64,000 bases of DNA, taken from the NCBI RefSeq assembly GCF_017830045.1, contig NZ_JAEDXU010000007.1:1-64000 (forward strand), read 5' to 3'. The notes under the pieces are model-generated. The model had not been told where the DNA came from and did no database searches. It saw only the letters and a list, made by a program, of their open reading frames with translations. Positions 17,920 through 26,511 of the stretch are shown here, in pieces (position 1 is the first letter of the stretch; the number at the start of each line of letters is the position of its first letter). The translations under genes were made by a program, and so were the position numbers. Origin of the DNA: Enterococcus larvae (GTDB lineage Bacteria; Bacillota; Bacilli; Lactobacillales; Enterococcaceae).

Positions 17920-18075
17920 AAAAAAATACCCGCTCTTTGGGGGAGAGCGGGAAAGGAGTTAAAAATGAAAAAGTGTTTGTTAGGGTTTGTTTATTGGTAT
18001 GAGTTAATAATACATCGAAGTTGTGAATTTTTTGTGTCGGAAACATTTTGAAAATGTAAAAGATTTATTAACGAA
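17920..18075 (+). repeat. Structured hairpin/Shine-Dalgarno repeat, copy 2
   Basis: Hairpin CCCGCTCT-TTGGGGG-AGAGCGGG (17929-17951), then AAAGGAGTTAAAA and ATG at 17965. That ATG opens a 28-codon frame (MKKCLLGFVYW...) ending at 18051. From the A-run to about 18070 it is almost identical to copy 3, apart from a compensated base pair in the stem and small indels at the end. Confidence 0.88.
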
Positions 18076-18211
18076 ATGATAAGCTGTTGATTTCTTCTTT
18101 TTTTGATTTTCTTCAGGTAAATAAATTTTCTATTTAAATAGTTGAATACATAATCAACAGAGTCATCGATTTTTTGGAAAAAGAAATGGAGTAAAGAATA
18201 TCAAAGAAAAC

Positions 18212-18370
18212 AAAAAAATACCCGCCCTTTGGGGGAGGGCGGGAAAGGAGTTAAAAATGAAAAAGTGTTTGTTAGGGTTTGTTTATTGGTATGAGTTAAT
18301 AATACATCGAAGTTGTGAATTTTTTGTGTCGGAAACTTTTGAAAAGTGTAAAAGATTTATTAATGAAAGC
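18212..18370 (+). repeat. Structured hairpin/Shine-Dalgarno repeat, copy 3
   Basis: Hairpin CCCGCCCT-TTGGGGG-AGGGCGGG (18221-18243), then AAAGGAGTTAAAA and ATG at 18257. The frame begins as in copy 2 but runs to 47 codons, ending at 18400, because of small indels. The stretch 18371-18679 holds no recognisable gene. Confidence 0.88.
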
Positions 18371-18679
18371 ATAAGACTCTCCAACTCGAAGACCTTCTAG
18401 TTGACTTGATCAATATTGAACAAATCAACTCTTCGCTACTCTAACTATAATATCTGTTGAATAATGAGCAGCTAAAATTGCAAGGTAGAGTGGAGCGAAA
18501 TTGAAAGACTGGTGTTTTTTATCGAAAGTTACTATAGAATGAATTAGAGCAATAAGAACTGAATGGGACTATATTCAGGGGCTTAAAAAGAAAAATAGTC
18601 GACACTATAGGTATGTCTCAAAAAGAAGCTTTTTCTTTCAATAGTATAGAAAAGAATAAAAAGAACAGGAGAATAATAG

Positions 18680-19201
18680 ATGAGCAAACCGGAGATTGTA
18701 GTATTTCAGCTGCAACGAGAATCATTTCTTTTCCTTGGAATCGAAAATGAAATTATCGGCGCGATTGAAGAGGCTGATTTTGTTTCTATTTGGAGTACGT
18801 TTTTTGAAGTCGGGGGATTTGATGAAATTCGGCCATTTCAACTGGAAAATCACCCGCCAATGGTTATTTATCACAAGAATGGCGGCGATAATCTCGTTTA
18901 TTTTATTGGTTCCATTGTCGGAGAGATGAGTGAGATTCCAGACGGATATACAGTACGCCGCTTTCCAGCATGTGAGTTTCTTGTGATTACAACTGAATGG
19001 CTGCCCACAGAGGAAGACGCACTCGGAGAAGATGGGCTTGGACAATGCGGGAAATATGAAAAGAATGTAGAGATACCAAGTGGCTATATTCGATATGACG
19101 GAGCAGAAAGCCAGCTGATGTTGATAGAAAGAGAAAATTTCAATACGAAGGACGGCAGCCGCTATGAGTTCTGGGTACCGATAAAGAAAATTGATAGTTG
19201 A
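18680..19201 (+). CDS. GyrI-like/effector-binding domain protein
   Basis: A 173-residue soluble protein resembling the stand-alone GyrI-like (AraC effector-binding) fold: repeated SHS2-type halves around GIENEIIGAIEEADFVSIWSTFFEVGGF and VRRFPACEFLVITTEW, with a C-terminal YEFWVPIKK strand. Such domains bind small hydrophobic ligands or inhibit enzymes; no specific role can be assigned. AACAGGAG precedes the start. It sits among the structured repeats, next to a T7SS substrate gene, with no operon partner. Confidence 0.6.
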   Translation: MSKPEIVVFQLQRESFLFLGIENEIIGAIEEADFVSIWSTFFEVGGFDEIRPFQLENHPPMVIYHKNGGDNLVYFIGSIVGEMSEIPDGYTVRRFPACEFLVITTEWLPTEEDALGEDGLGQCGKYEKNVEIPSGYIRYDGAESQLMLIERENFNTKDGSRYEFWVPIKKIDS

Positions 19202-19359
19202 GGAACTGCTAAGCGCAGATTTAGAGTATTAATCTGACACAGCGCAAAAATGATAGTGATCAAGAGGTATCAGTCAAACGGCTGATACTTTTTGTGATGA
19301 AAAAACTCTTGATACATATAGTTAGTTAAATTAAACTATAAAAAAGGAGTGAGTGACAA

Positions 19360-19665
19360 ATGAGTACTGTAGATTCAAACTTAACAGTGGCGGGAGCTGC
19401 TTCACAAGAGTTAAGTCAGGCAGCCAGCGCGTTGAACAACGCTTCTGCGCCGACAGCCGGTGCAGGAAAGACCCATGTTTCCGGCCAAAGCAATGCACAA
19501 AGCACAATTCAGCGGATCGGTGTTGTTGGTCAACAGATATCAGGAGCATTAACCAGAGATGGGAATAATATACATTCGGTTGCTGAGGAATTTGCAGCAA
19601 TCGATCAAAAATTAGGTAAGAGTTTCGATGGATTAAAAATTCTGCCAGGACCAGATAATTTTTAA
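19360..19665 (+). CDS. TIGR04197-family type VII secretion substrate
   Basis: A 101-residue helical protein with low-complexity Ala/Ser/Gln segments: STVDSNLTVAGAASQELSQAASALNN, a glycine-rich turn, then ISGALTRDGNNIHSVAEEFAAIDQKLG. This pattern fits the small ESX-like TIGR04197 proteins, which in enterococci and Listeria precede LXG toxin genes and travel with them through the type VII system. No LXG toxin, immunity gene or T7SS machinery is seen here, so this looks like a reduced or orphan cassette. AAAGGAGTGAG precedes the start. Confidence 0.7.
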   Translation: MSTVDSNLTVAGAASQELSQAASALNNASAPTAGAGKTHVSGQSNAQSTIQRIGVVGQQISGALTRDGNNIHSVAEEFAAIDQKLGKSFDGLKILPGPDNF

Positions 19666-19913
19666 TGGGAGTGACAACAAAAAAGGAACAGATCAGTCAG
19701 CAGGTTGAAATAGATCAGGAGCTAAACTGTAAATGGCAATGGCGTTTAGAGGAATTGGAACAGGGGTGTCGGAGCTTGCCGATACAGCAGGAGGCTTTTC
19801 TTCAGACCATAGAGGTAAGGGAAAAGGAGGGTACTTCCGTTTCTCCTGCCTCTTTTGTGTTATTCTCTTTTCTTTGTTCATATACCCATACATTTTCAGA
19901 ATCTCAATACTGA
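19665..19913 (+). CDS. Short ORF after the T7SS substrate, possible truncated accessory protein
   Basis: Its ATG overlaps the TIGR04197 stop (TAATG), as expected for the second gene of a T7SS substrate cassette. The first 45 or so residues are helical and coiled-coil-like (KEQISQQVEIDQELNCKWQWRLEELEQ), recalling the small DUF3958-type partners. The rest turns hydrophobic and cysteine-containing in a way that suggests loss of frame. A second reading frame (19733-20017) overlaps it. I regard it as a probable decayed gene. Confidence 0.35.
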   Translation: MGVTTKKEQISQQVEIDQELNCKWQWRLEELEQGCRSLPIQQEAFLQTIEVREKEGTSVSPASFVLFSFLCSYTHTFSESQY

Positions 19914-19950
19914 AGCATCGATTTTACCTATCCTCCTCCGGAAAAAAGAC

Positions 19951-20100
19951 AAAAAGAGACCCGCCCTTTGGGGGAGGGCGGGAAAAAGGAGTTAAAAATG
20001 AAAAAGTGTTGTGTTAGGGTTTGTTTTATTGGTATGTATACATAATAACCCTTGATTGTGAATTTTCTATGTACAATCTTTTGATAAATTGGAAAAAATC
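19951..20100 (+). repeat. Structured hairpin/Shine-Dalgarno repeat, copy 4
   Basis: Hairpin CCCGCCCT-TTGGGGG-AGGGCGGG (19960-19982), then AAAAAGGAGTTAAAA and ATG at 19998 opening a 15-codon frame (MKKCCVRV...) that differs from copies 2-3 by an early one-base indel. The shared tail (TTATTGGTATG, TTGTGAATTTT) is still recognisable to about 20060. Confidence 0.85.
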
Positions 20101-20175
20101 AGTGACGAGAATATAGCATTTCTTAATAGATGGATAAGCTATAGAGAAAAATGTCTCGTGAAAACAATCTAGGGA

Positions 20176-20571
20176 TCAAAAAAACAGAATAGAAAACAGC
20201 ATTCCCACTGCGACTGCTGAAAGAGAAATCATCAAATAGCTTTTTGTACGCCACCCGCTTTTTTTCTTAAGATAAATATTTATAGGTAGTACCAGTAGTA
20301 AGTATACTATAAGCATGAAAAATCCAAGTATGACATTAAAGCTCTGTTCACTATCAGGAACATAATAACCTGGACCGTTCGGTTGATTGATGAAAAAATA
20401 ATACATCATCTGAAACAACGTTAAGCTCACAAGTCCCCAAAAAAAGTTGAATGCAGCAGATAAAACAATCAAAAAATATTTTTTCGTTTCTCTATCGAAG
20501 CTAATACTGCCAATCAAAAGACAGAAGGCAATATAAGCGACTATCGCAATAAACCCACCAGTCAAAATCAT
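20176..20571 (-). CDS. Small integral membrane protein, unknown
   Basis: A 131-residue protein with four predicted membrane helices (about 5-22, 33-57, 78-100, 110-131) and a short charged loop KKKSGWRTK before the last one. No family recognised and no catalytic motif. The start is well supported by TTGGAGG. It stands alone; the roughly 460 bp upstream (20572-21038) contain no gene I can support. Confidence 0.6.
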   Translation of the reverse strand: MILTGGFIAIVAYIAFCLLIGSISFDRETKKYFLIVLSAAFNFFWGLVSLTLFQMMYYFFINQPNGPGYYVPDSEQSFNVILGFFMLIVYLLLVLPINIYLKKKSGWRTKSYLMISLSAVAVGMLFSILFF

Positions 20572-21038
20572 TTTCCTCCAACCTTTCCATGCATAGAATA
20601 AAAATTATTATGGTACAAGGATACTATCCATTCATTTTACATAGTTGCCTTTTTTATCATATAAGAGAAAATTTTTTTCGTCAATGGTGGTCAGTCTCTT
20701 GAAAGAATCGGTGCTGTTTTTAAACTATGTAGAAATAATTTCTATACGAAATTGTATAGTCCTATCTAACGTCTTAGCGCAAATTTAAGATTTTCTACAT
20801 AATTTCGAAAGGAAATCATGGTAGAATGAGTAAAACCTCGTTTTGCGCAGAAGCAAAATCATACGGAGGTCTTATTAAACATTGAATGATTTGTGTTAGA
20901 ATAATGAAAATATCTATGTAAATCTTGTTAAAGTTTCCATTATGTGAAAAGCGACCTTTGTTTTTAGGTTATGGAATGGGATAATGTGTCTGCACATCGT
21001 TCTTTTGCAAGATTAATATAGTACAAAAAGGAGCACTT

Positions 21039-23189
21039 ATGGATTTTAAAGAATTTATGAGAAAGACCGGTTCGGTCATCAAGCGATTCTGGACTTGGCT
21101 TAAGCCCTATCTGGTTCGCTTCCATCAATGGAGAAAACGAATTTGGAAGAAGTATCAAATCAATAAAATAATTTTGCTGCTGGCGATGGTGGCAGTGCTG
21201 GTAACAAGCATTTATTTATTTACAATAGCCAAAGCGGCGAATGTTAAAGCGCTGAAGGAAGGGCTGCAGCAGTCTACAGTTATTTACGATAAGAACAACG
21301 ATGAGGCTGGTAAGCTGTTTGGGCAGAAAGGGACCTTTGTAGAACTGGATCAGATATCACCTTATATTCAAGATGCAGTGATTTCTACTGAGGATCGAAA
21401 TTTCTATAATCATGGTGGTTATGATATCAAAGGGATATTTAGAGCGTTGCTTGGTCGAGTGACGATGGGAAAAATCGTCGGCGGAGGGAGTACGATCACT
21501 CAGCAGCTGGCGAAAAATGCCTATCTAACCTTGGATCAAACCTTGGATCGTAAGGCGAAAGAGCTGTTTCTGGCAATTGAGATCGAGAAGAAATATTCAA
21601 AAGAAGATATTTTAGCGATGTATCTGAACAACTCTTACTTCGGTAATGGGGTTTGGGGAGTGGAAGATGCAGCGAAACGATACTTTGGCGTTAGCGCCTC
21701 TGAGGTTTCATTAGGAGAAGCAGCGACTTTGGTGGGTATGCTGAAGGGACCGGGGATATACAATCCAATCGATAATTTAGAAAATGCAGTCAATCGTCGA
21801 GACACAGTTCTTCAGTTGATGGTGGATAACAGCAAGCTGGATCAGGCGACTGCTGAAGCGGAATCCAGTGTTGATTTGGGCAGTCTGCTTAGTGATGGAT
21901 ATACAGATGCAGATTCTGACTATCGTTACCCGTATTACTTTGATGCAGTAGTCGATGAAGCTGTTGATCGTTATGGCATCAAGGAAGAAGATCTGTTGAC
22001 GAAAGGGTATAAGATATACACAGCCTTGGATCAGAATTATCAAGTGGCGATGGAGCAAACCTACTTGAATGATGCACTGTTTCCACCGAATGCGGAGGAT
22101 GGTGTCATGGTGGAGAGCGGCTCTGTTGCTTTAGATCCTAAGACTGGCGGAATTCAGGCTGTTGTTGGCGGACGTGGTGAACACGTGTATCGCGGGTTCA
22201 ACTTTGCGACACAAACGAAGCGATCTCCGGGTTCTTCCTTAAAACCAATCTCGGTGTATACACCGGCGTTGGAGGCTGGGTACACACCGGCTAGTATCCT
22301 AGTGGATCAGCTGCAGGATTACTATCCGGCACAGAACTTCAGCCGAACCTTCCAAGGAGAGGTGCCAATGTATCAGGCATTAGGAGAAAGCCTGAATGCG
22401 CCGGCAATCTGGCTGTTGAACCAGATTGGTTTAGATAAAGGTTATGAGAAGACAAAAACCTTTGGGATTCCTTTGAACGAAGATGATAAACGTTATCCGT
22501 TAGCTCTGGGAAGTATCGAAACAGGGGTTTCACCAATGGATATGGCAGCTGCTTACAGCGCATTTGCGAATGGCGGTCAGCTGGCAGAAGCACATTTGAT
22601 CACAAAAATCGTTGATTCTACTGGTGCAGTGGTGGTAGATAAAACCAATACCAAAACAAAACAAATCATCTCGCAAGAAACAGCGGATGAAATCACCAGT
22701 ATGCTTCTAGGGGTATTCAGCTCAGGAAGCGGGATCAATGCGAACCCTTACGGCTATACAATGGCTGGGAAGACAGGTACGACTGAAACCAGCTTTGACA
22801 GCACGAAGACGAATGATCAATGGGTGATCGGTTATACCTCTGATGTAGTATTGGCAACATGGCTGGGCTTTGAGATAACAGACGAGACTCATTATTTAGA
22901 GGGAACGAGTGCCACCTATGCGTCAAATGTCTTTAACAGTCAGGCGAGCGGCATCCTTCCGAATACGCCGAACACGCCGTTTACCGTAGCAGATGCCTAC
23001 GCGACAGGAGGAGCAGTTGTTGCTTCCGGAGAGGAAAATGCGACAAACAGCGACTGGCAGGATAGCGTCAAGGATATCGGTGGTCAGGTTCAGGAAGGCG
23101 CGAAAAATATCGGAGAGCAAATCAAAGAAGGCTGGAACAATGTCAAAGAAGGGGTGTCTGATTTCTTTGGTGGTCTGGTAGGCGAATAA
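21039..23189 (+). CDS. Class A penicillin-binding protein, PBP2A type
   Basis: A 716-residue bifunctional peptidoglycan synthase. It has a basic cytoplasmic tail, one membrane anchor (about 42-65), then a GT51 glycosyltransferase domain (about 80-260) with [12 protein letters not shown] and [13 protein letters not shown]. The transpeptidase domain (about 350-620) has the SxxK motif in [11 protein letters not shown] in GESLNAP and KTGTT. The C-terminal tail is repetitive and amphipathic ([22 protein letters not shown]). It polymerises and crosslinks cell wall glycan at the outer face of the membrane. It corresponds in build to streptococcal PBP2a and the third class A PBP of enterococci. The next gene is YheA-like. 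Confidence 0.92.
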   Translation: MDFKEFMRKTGSVIKRFWTWLKPYLVRFHQWRKRIWKKYQINKIILLLAMVAVLVTSIYLFTIAKAANVKALKEGLQQSTVIYDKNNDEAGKLFGQKGTFVELDQISPYIQDAVISTEDRNFYNHGGYDIKGIFRALLGRVTMGKIVGGGSTITQQLAKNAYLTLDQTLDRKAKELFLAIEIEKKYSKEDILAMYLNNSYFGNGVWGVEDAAKRYFGVSASEVSLGEAATLVGMLKGPGIYNPIDNLENAVNRRDTVLQLMVDNSKLDQATAEAESSVDLGSLLSDGYTDADSDYRYPYYFDAVVDEAVDRYGIKEEDLLTKGYKIYTALDQNYQVAMEQTYLNDALFPPNAEDGVMVESGSVALDPKTGGIQAVVGGRGEHVYRGFNFATQTKRSPGSSLKPISVYTPALEAGYTPASILVDQLQDYYPAQNFSRTFQGEVPMYQALGESLNAPAIWLLNQIGLDKGYEKTKTFGIPLNEDDKRYPLALGSIETGVSPMDMAAAYSAFANGGQLAEAHLITKIVDSTGAVVVDKTNTKTKQIISQETADEITSMLLGVFSSGSGINANPYGYTMAGKTGTTETSFDSTKTNDQWVIGYTSDVVLATWLGFEITDETHYLEGTSATYASNVFNSQASGILPNTPNTPFTVADAYATGGAVVASGEENATNSDWQDSVKDIGGQVQEGAKNIGEQIKEGWNNVKEGVSDFFGGLVGE

Positions 23190-23256
23190 GTTTTTTGAAA
23201 TGTTCCATGGAAATGTTACAATGGAAGAAACTATTGGAAGAAATGGGGCTAAAAAC

Positions 23257-23598
23257 GTGGCAAATATTTATGATACAGCAAATCAGCTGGAACGCGAACT
23301 AAGAGATATGAACGAATTCAAAGCATTGGAAGAGGCTTACAAAGAAGTGCAGGGAAATGAAGAAGCACATACTTTATTCAAAGAGTTTCAAGCTTTCCAG
23401 CAAGAGCTGCAGGATAAGCAAATGCGCGGCGAAGAATTTTCAGAGGCAGATGCAGAGAAAGCACAGCAGCTGGCGACAGAGGTGCAAGGCACTGAGCTGA
23501 TCAATAAAATGATGGAAAAAGAACAGGCCTTCAGCATGATTGTTAACGACTTGAACCGAATCATCATGACACCGATTCGTGATTTGTACAGTAACTAA
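23257..23598 (+). CDS. YheA/YlbF-family (UPF0342-like) protein
   Basis: A helical cytoplasmic protein of about 113 residues, with the family start [16 protein letters not shown] and repeated amphipathic helices ([26 protein letters not shown]). Members of this superfamily (YlbF, YmcA) are small regulators of RNA processing and development; YheA itself is uncharacterised. I chose the GTG at 23257 because the family begins there; an ATG at 23221 would add 12 atypical residues. In many Bacilli this gene is next to yhaO, which here lies 9.8 kb further on. Confidence 0.8.
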   Translation: MANIYDTANQLERELRDMNEFKALEEAYKEVQGNEEAHTLFKEFQAFQQELQDKQMRGEEFSEADAEKAQQLATEVQGTELINKMMEKEQAFSMIVNDLNRIIMTPIRDLYSN

Positions 23599-23630
23599 AA
23601 GAATAAAGAGAGCCAAGTGAATAAAAAATG

Positions 23631-23672
23631 GAGGTAAGTGAGACGGAATCTGTTTCACTCACCTCTATTTTT
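23631..23672 (+). terminator. Intrinsic terminator
   Basis: GAGGTAAGTGAGAC pairs with GTTTCACTCACCTC, with T-rich sequence after. It ends the pbp/yheA-like unit and marks the left edge of the peptide island. Confidence 0.85.
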
Positions 23673-23895
23673 ATTGTCTTTTACGATTATTGGCTGGAAC
23701 ATTTGTTTAGGAATAGGTTTCCTTTTTTGTTTTTAATTCATATTGTAATATTCTACGCATCTTTTGTTTGTGTTATAATTACTAAAAACAATTGTAACTT
23801 TACTACATAAAAGGGGTTAATAATTTAATCAATGGCTGTTTGGTTTATAAAATATGAGAAACAGCCGGGAGTAGAAGATGAGGGTGTTGGGGCTA

Positions 23896-25244
23896 TGGTA
23901 TATATTCTAACTTATTTTATAAATATGATTGCTTTAGAATCGGGGATGTATATTTTTTTTAAGAAGCTATTCTCCAAGAAAGATCGAATACTTATATTTC
24001 TTATAAGCATATTAATATATGGTATATTTTTTGTCTTTGCAATTAATCAAAGTACGACAATTTTGATCTTTGAGTACCATCATTTGATCATAGCAGGCAT
24101 TGTGTTGTGGGGATATTATATGATTTTAGGAAAAAAAGCTAATGGATTTGAACAAATGTTACTGTTTTTTTTATTAGAAAATATAGTGATGCTATATCTT
24201 TTGAAAATAGTACTAATTTCAGTTAGCAGTGTTCAAATTGTAACGCTCTCTCCGTTCATAAATTTGTTGATTCAGCTGGTTTTTGCCATGTTTCTTGAAA
24301 GTAAATATCGGTACTTGATTGCTTCGCTTTTTATTGATAAAAAAAAGAAAGCAGCAATAACTTTTTTCTTGTTGTTGACTGCGGTATTTCAGCTCATTAT
24401 AATGACACCGAATCAAAATGATGACAATCAAATAATAACAGAGACTGTGGCATCAGATAACGAACTTACTCAAGTAGATCAAAATGAAGTGTTCCAAATC
24501 AATAGACTGTTTCTAGTTTTTCTGTCAGTTGTTGTTATAAGTGTTATTTATGTCGCTAAGGAAATCAAAAAGAATAAAAGAAATAAAAAAATGCTGAACG
24601 ACAGAAAAATGATGGAAAGCTATATTGATACATTAGAGAAGCTTCAACTGGATATTCAAAAAATACAGCATGATTATAAAAATATATTAATTGGAATTAA
24701 TGGTTTTTTAGATGAGAACAATGATATTTCCGGATTAAAAGAGTTTCTCCAAAAAAACGAGTTGATACATACTACTGCGCAAATGCAGACTGGAACCCTA
24801 AATCAACTCAAAAGAATAAACATCATTGAAATCAAAGGATTGATATCAACCAAAATGATTCAAGCAATACAAAAAGGAATACAGGTTTCGATAGAGTGTC
24901 AAGACGAGATCAATATCAAAAGAATTGACTCTTTAGATTTATCAAGGATATTGGGAATAATCATCGATAATGCTATAGAAGAATGCGAGAATCAGGCAAT
25001 AGGGGCAATCAGAATAGCTTTTATTGATGATGAAAAGAAAACATTAATTATAGTGACAAACACATGTAGAGAATCTTCGCTGAATATTGACAAGTACAGT
25101 GAGTTTGGTGTTTCCACCAAGGGAGATAATAGAGGGATTGGCTTGAGTAATTTACGGGATATTGTGGACAATTACAACAATGTATCGCTGGAAACTAATT
25201 GTGAAAACTACGAATTTATTCAAAAATTATTTATTGGTAAATAG
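23896..25244 (+). CDS. AgrC-type sensor histidine kinase (GHKL family)
   Basis: A roughly 449-residue kinase. Six or so membrane helices fill residues 1-230, as in AgrC/ComD peptide receptors. A coiled-coil linker follows, then the H-box IQHDYKN, the N-box IIDNAIEEC and the G-box GIGLSNLRDIVDNYN. It probably senses an extracellular peptide and phosphorylates the LytTR regulator next door. I chose the ATG at 23896 (MVYILTYFIN), which puts the first helix at the terminus; an ATG at 23832 has a poorly spaced site. Codon use is more AT-rich than in the flanking genes. Confidence 0.85.
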
Positions 25245-25271
25245 TTCCTATAATAAAAAGGAGGGGAATAT

Positions 25272-26045
25272 ATGATCAATATATTTATTTGTGACGACAG
25301 TATACAGCATCTGGAAAACATAAAAGAAATAATCAAAGCGGGTACGTTATTTTTAGATACACCAATGAATATCAAGCAAGCAACAACATCACCAAAAAGC
25401 TTGTTGGAAGCTATGGGGCAATATAAGGATGATGAAACAAATGTATACTTCTTAGACATTGATTTAGCGGATAGACAATACGATGGGTTGCAATTGGCAG
25501 TTGCGATTAGAGAAAGGGATCCGTTGGGTTTTATCGTATTTGTTACTTCTCATGTTGAATTTGGTTTTTTAACTTTTGAGTACAAACTGGGTGCATTTGA
25601 CTATATTGTAAAAACTGCAGATAGTGATATATTGAGAAGCAAAATTTTTGCCACTATAAAAGCTATTGAGAAAAGATGGAATACAAAAGTTTCCAGTAGT
25701 AAAGAATGGCAGCAAACATCCAGAAAAATTAGGTTTGTTTCAGATTATGAAGAGAAATATGTAGGCTTGGAAGAAATAATTGCCATGGAAGTGATAGGAA
25801 ATCATAAACTACAAGTTGTGACTAAGCATCAAATTTTTGAATGTAACAGCAGTCTTGGGAATTTTGAGAAACAGCTTCCGGAATATTTCTTCCGATGCCA
25901 TCGCAGCTATATCATTAATTTAAAAGAGGTAGAGAGTAAATCTAGAACAGCAGAAGAAGTCGTCATGACAAATGGTTTTGTCGTTCAATGTGCTAAGCGG
26001 CAACAGAAAAAGTTTTTAGAGCTAATAAAAATGATAAATTCTTAA
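25272..26045 (+). CDS. LytTR-family response regulator (AgrA-like)
   Basis: A 257-residue regulator. The receiver domain (1-125) has acidic pocket residues in CDDS, the phospho-Asp in YFLDIDL, and the conserved Thr and Lys in FVTSH and YIVKTAD. The LytTR DNA-binding domain (about 148-250) has EEIIAMEVIGNHKLQVV and FFRCHRSYIINLKEV. It is paired with the AgrC-like kinase 27 bp upstream, and GGAGGGG precedes the start. The likely target is the peptide promoter at 26238-26299. A terminator follows, so the pair is its own unit. Confidence 0.88.
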   Translation: MINIFICDDSIQHLENIKEIIKAGTLFLDTPMNIKQATTSPKSLLEAMGQYKDDETNVYFLDIDLADRQYDGLQLAVAIRERDPLGFIVFVTSHVEFGFLTFEYKLGAFDYIVKTADSDILRSKIFATIKAIEKRWNTKVSSSKEWQQTSRKIRFVSDYEEKYVGLEEIIAMEVIGNHKLQVVTKHQIFECNSSLGNFEKQLPEYFFRCHRSYIINLKEVESKSRTAEEVVMTNGFVVQCAKRQQKKFLELIKMINS

Positions 26046-26196
26046 AACAGAGAATAAGCCGTATGTTAGCACGCAGTAATCAAGTGAAGCTTGTTGTACG
26101 ATCAGCCTTTATGCACACGCGAAAGTAATATCGAATCTTCAAACTTGAAGGTAACAATTGATGATTATTTGATTTATTGCTCGATGTATATTTAAA

Positions 26197-26230
26197 AAAA
26201 CGTTCAAGTATTACTTGAACGTTTTTTATT
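26197..26230 (+). terminator. Intrinsic terminator after the response regulator
   Basis: AAAACGTTCAAGT pairs with ACTTGAACGTTTT, followed by T residues. The stretch 26046-26196 shows no gene. Confidence 0.85.
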
Positions 26231-26237
26231 GTGTGAT

Positions 26238-26299
26238 TAAGTTCGTAAATAAGTAGTTTAAGTAAGCTTTCAAAAAATCAAAGAAATCAGTTGTAGAAT
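26238..26299 (+). promoter_or_regulatory. Candidate LytTR-controlled promoter of the peptide gene
   Basis: TAAGTTCGT (26238-26246) and TAAGTAAGC (26259-26267) share a TAAGT core and start 21 bp apart, two helical turns. That is the spacing of paired LytTR/AgrA-type sites (9-bp repeats, 12-bp gap). A third TAAGT lies at 26250. A TAGAAT -10-like hexamer at 26294-26299 places these repeats roughly 40-70 bp upstream of the expected start point. Confidence 0.45.
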
Positions 26300-26332
26300 A
26301 AGGATGAATCAAAAAGAAAGGAGGATAATCTC

Positions 26333-26437
26333 ATGAGAAAAATGACTAAAAGTGAAGCAAATATTTTTGCTGCGGGTTGGGTACGTGTCTGTCAATATCT
26401 TGGTGGCGGATGGTGGTTCTGTGTTACCTACTATTAA
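26333..26437 (+). CDS. Double-glycine-type peptide precursor (bacteriocin or pheromone), 34 residues
   Basis: A short ORF with an excellent site (AAAGGAGG at 26317-26324, nine bases before ATG). The protein splits into a 15-residue leader MRKMTKSEANIFAAG and a 19-residue mature part WVRVCQYLGGGWWFCVTYY. Counting back from the cut, the leader has Met-12, Thr-11, Glu-8, Phe-4, Ala-2 and Gly-1, the pattern read by C39 peptidases. The mature peptide has Cys5 and Cys15, three Trp, one Arg and no acidic residue, so a one-disulfide hydrophobic loop peptide is likely. It is followed by a terminator and then the C39 exporter gene. No known family recognised. It could be a bacteriocin, an inducing pheromone or both. 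Confidence 0.82.
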   Translation: MRKMTKSEANIFAAGWVRVCQYLGGGWWFCVTYY

Positions 26438-26452
26438 TTAACATTCACTGTA

Positions 26453-26487
26453 GAAAAGCTAAGTAGGAAACAAATACTTAGCTTTTC
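26453..26487 (+). terminator. Terminator between the peptide gene and its exporter
   Basis: A perfect 13-bp stem GAAAAGCTAAGTA/TACTTAGCTTTTC around nine bases, 16 bp after the peptide stop. Partial readthrough would give abundant peptide mRNA and less exporter mRNA, as is common in bacteriocin operons. Confidence 0.85.
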
Positions 26488-26511
26488 GTTGTTCATGAGA
26501 TTAATTAGCTG

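Noticed and set aside
17603-18370. CRISPR array
   Set aside because: Units are about 150-200 bp long, spaced about 300 bp apart, and differ in sequence; no short regular repeats or cas genes are present.
19733-20017. 94-codon frame overlapping the T7SS partner ORF
   Set aside because: It runs through the structured repeat and its hairpin, so it is unlikely to be a real protein; kept only as a sign of gene decay.
17649-20045. The MKKC... mini-frames of the four repeats as a family of small peptides
   Set aside because: Only the first four residues agree in all copies; indels throw copies 1 and 4 into another frame, while the nucleotide sequence stays conserved. An RNA element explains this better.
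26333-26437. Alternative cleavage of the peptide after LGG (residues 23-25), giving a 9-residue product
   Set aside because: The residues before LGG (VRVCQY) lack the Leu/Met-12, Glu-8 pattern of GG leaders, while the Ala-Gly at 14-15 has it at every position. It would also remove one of the two cysteines.
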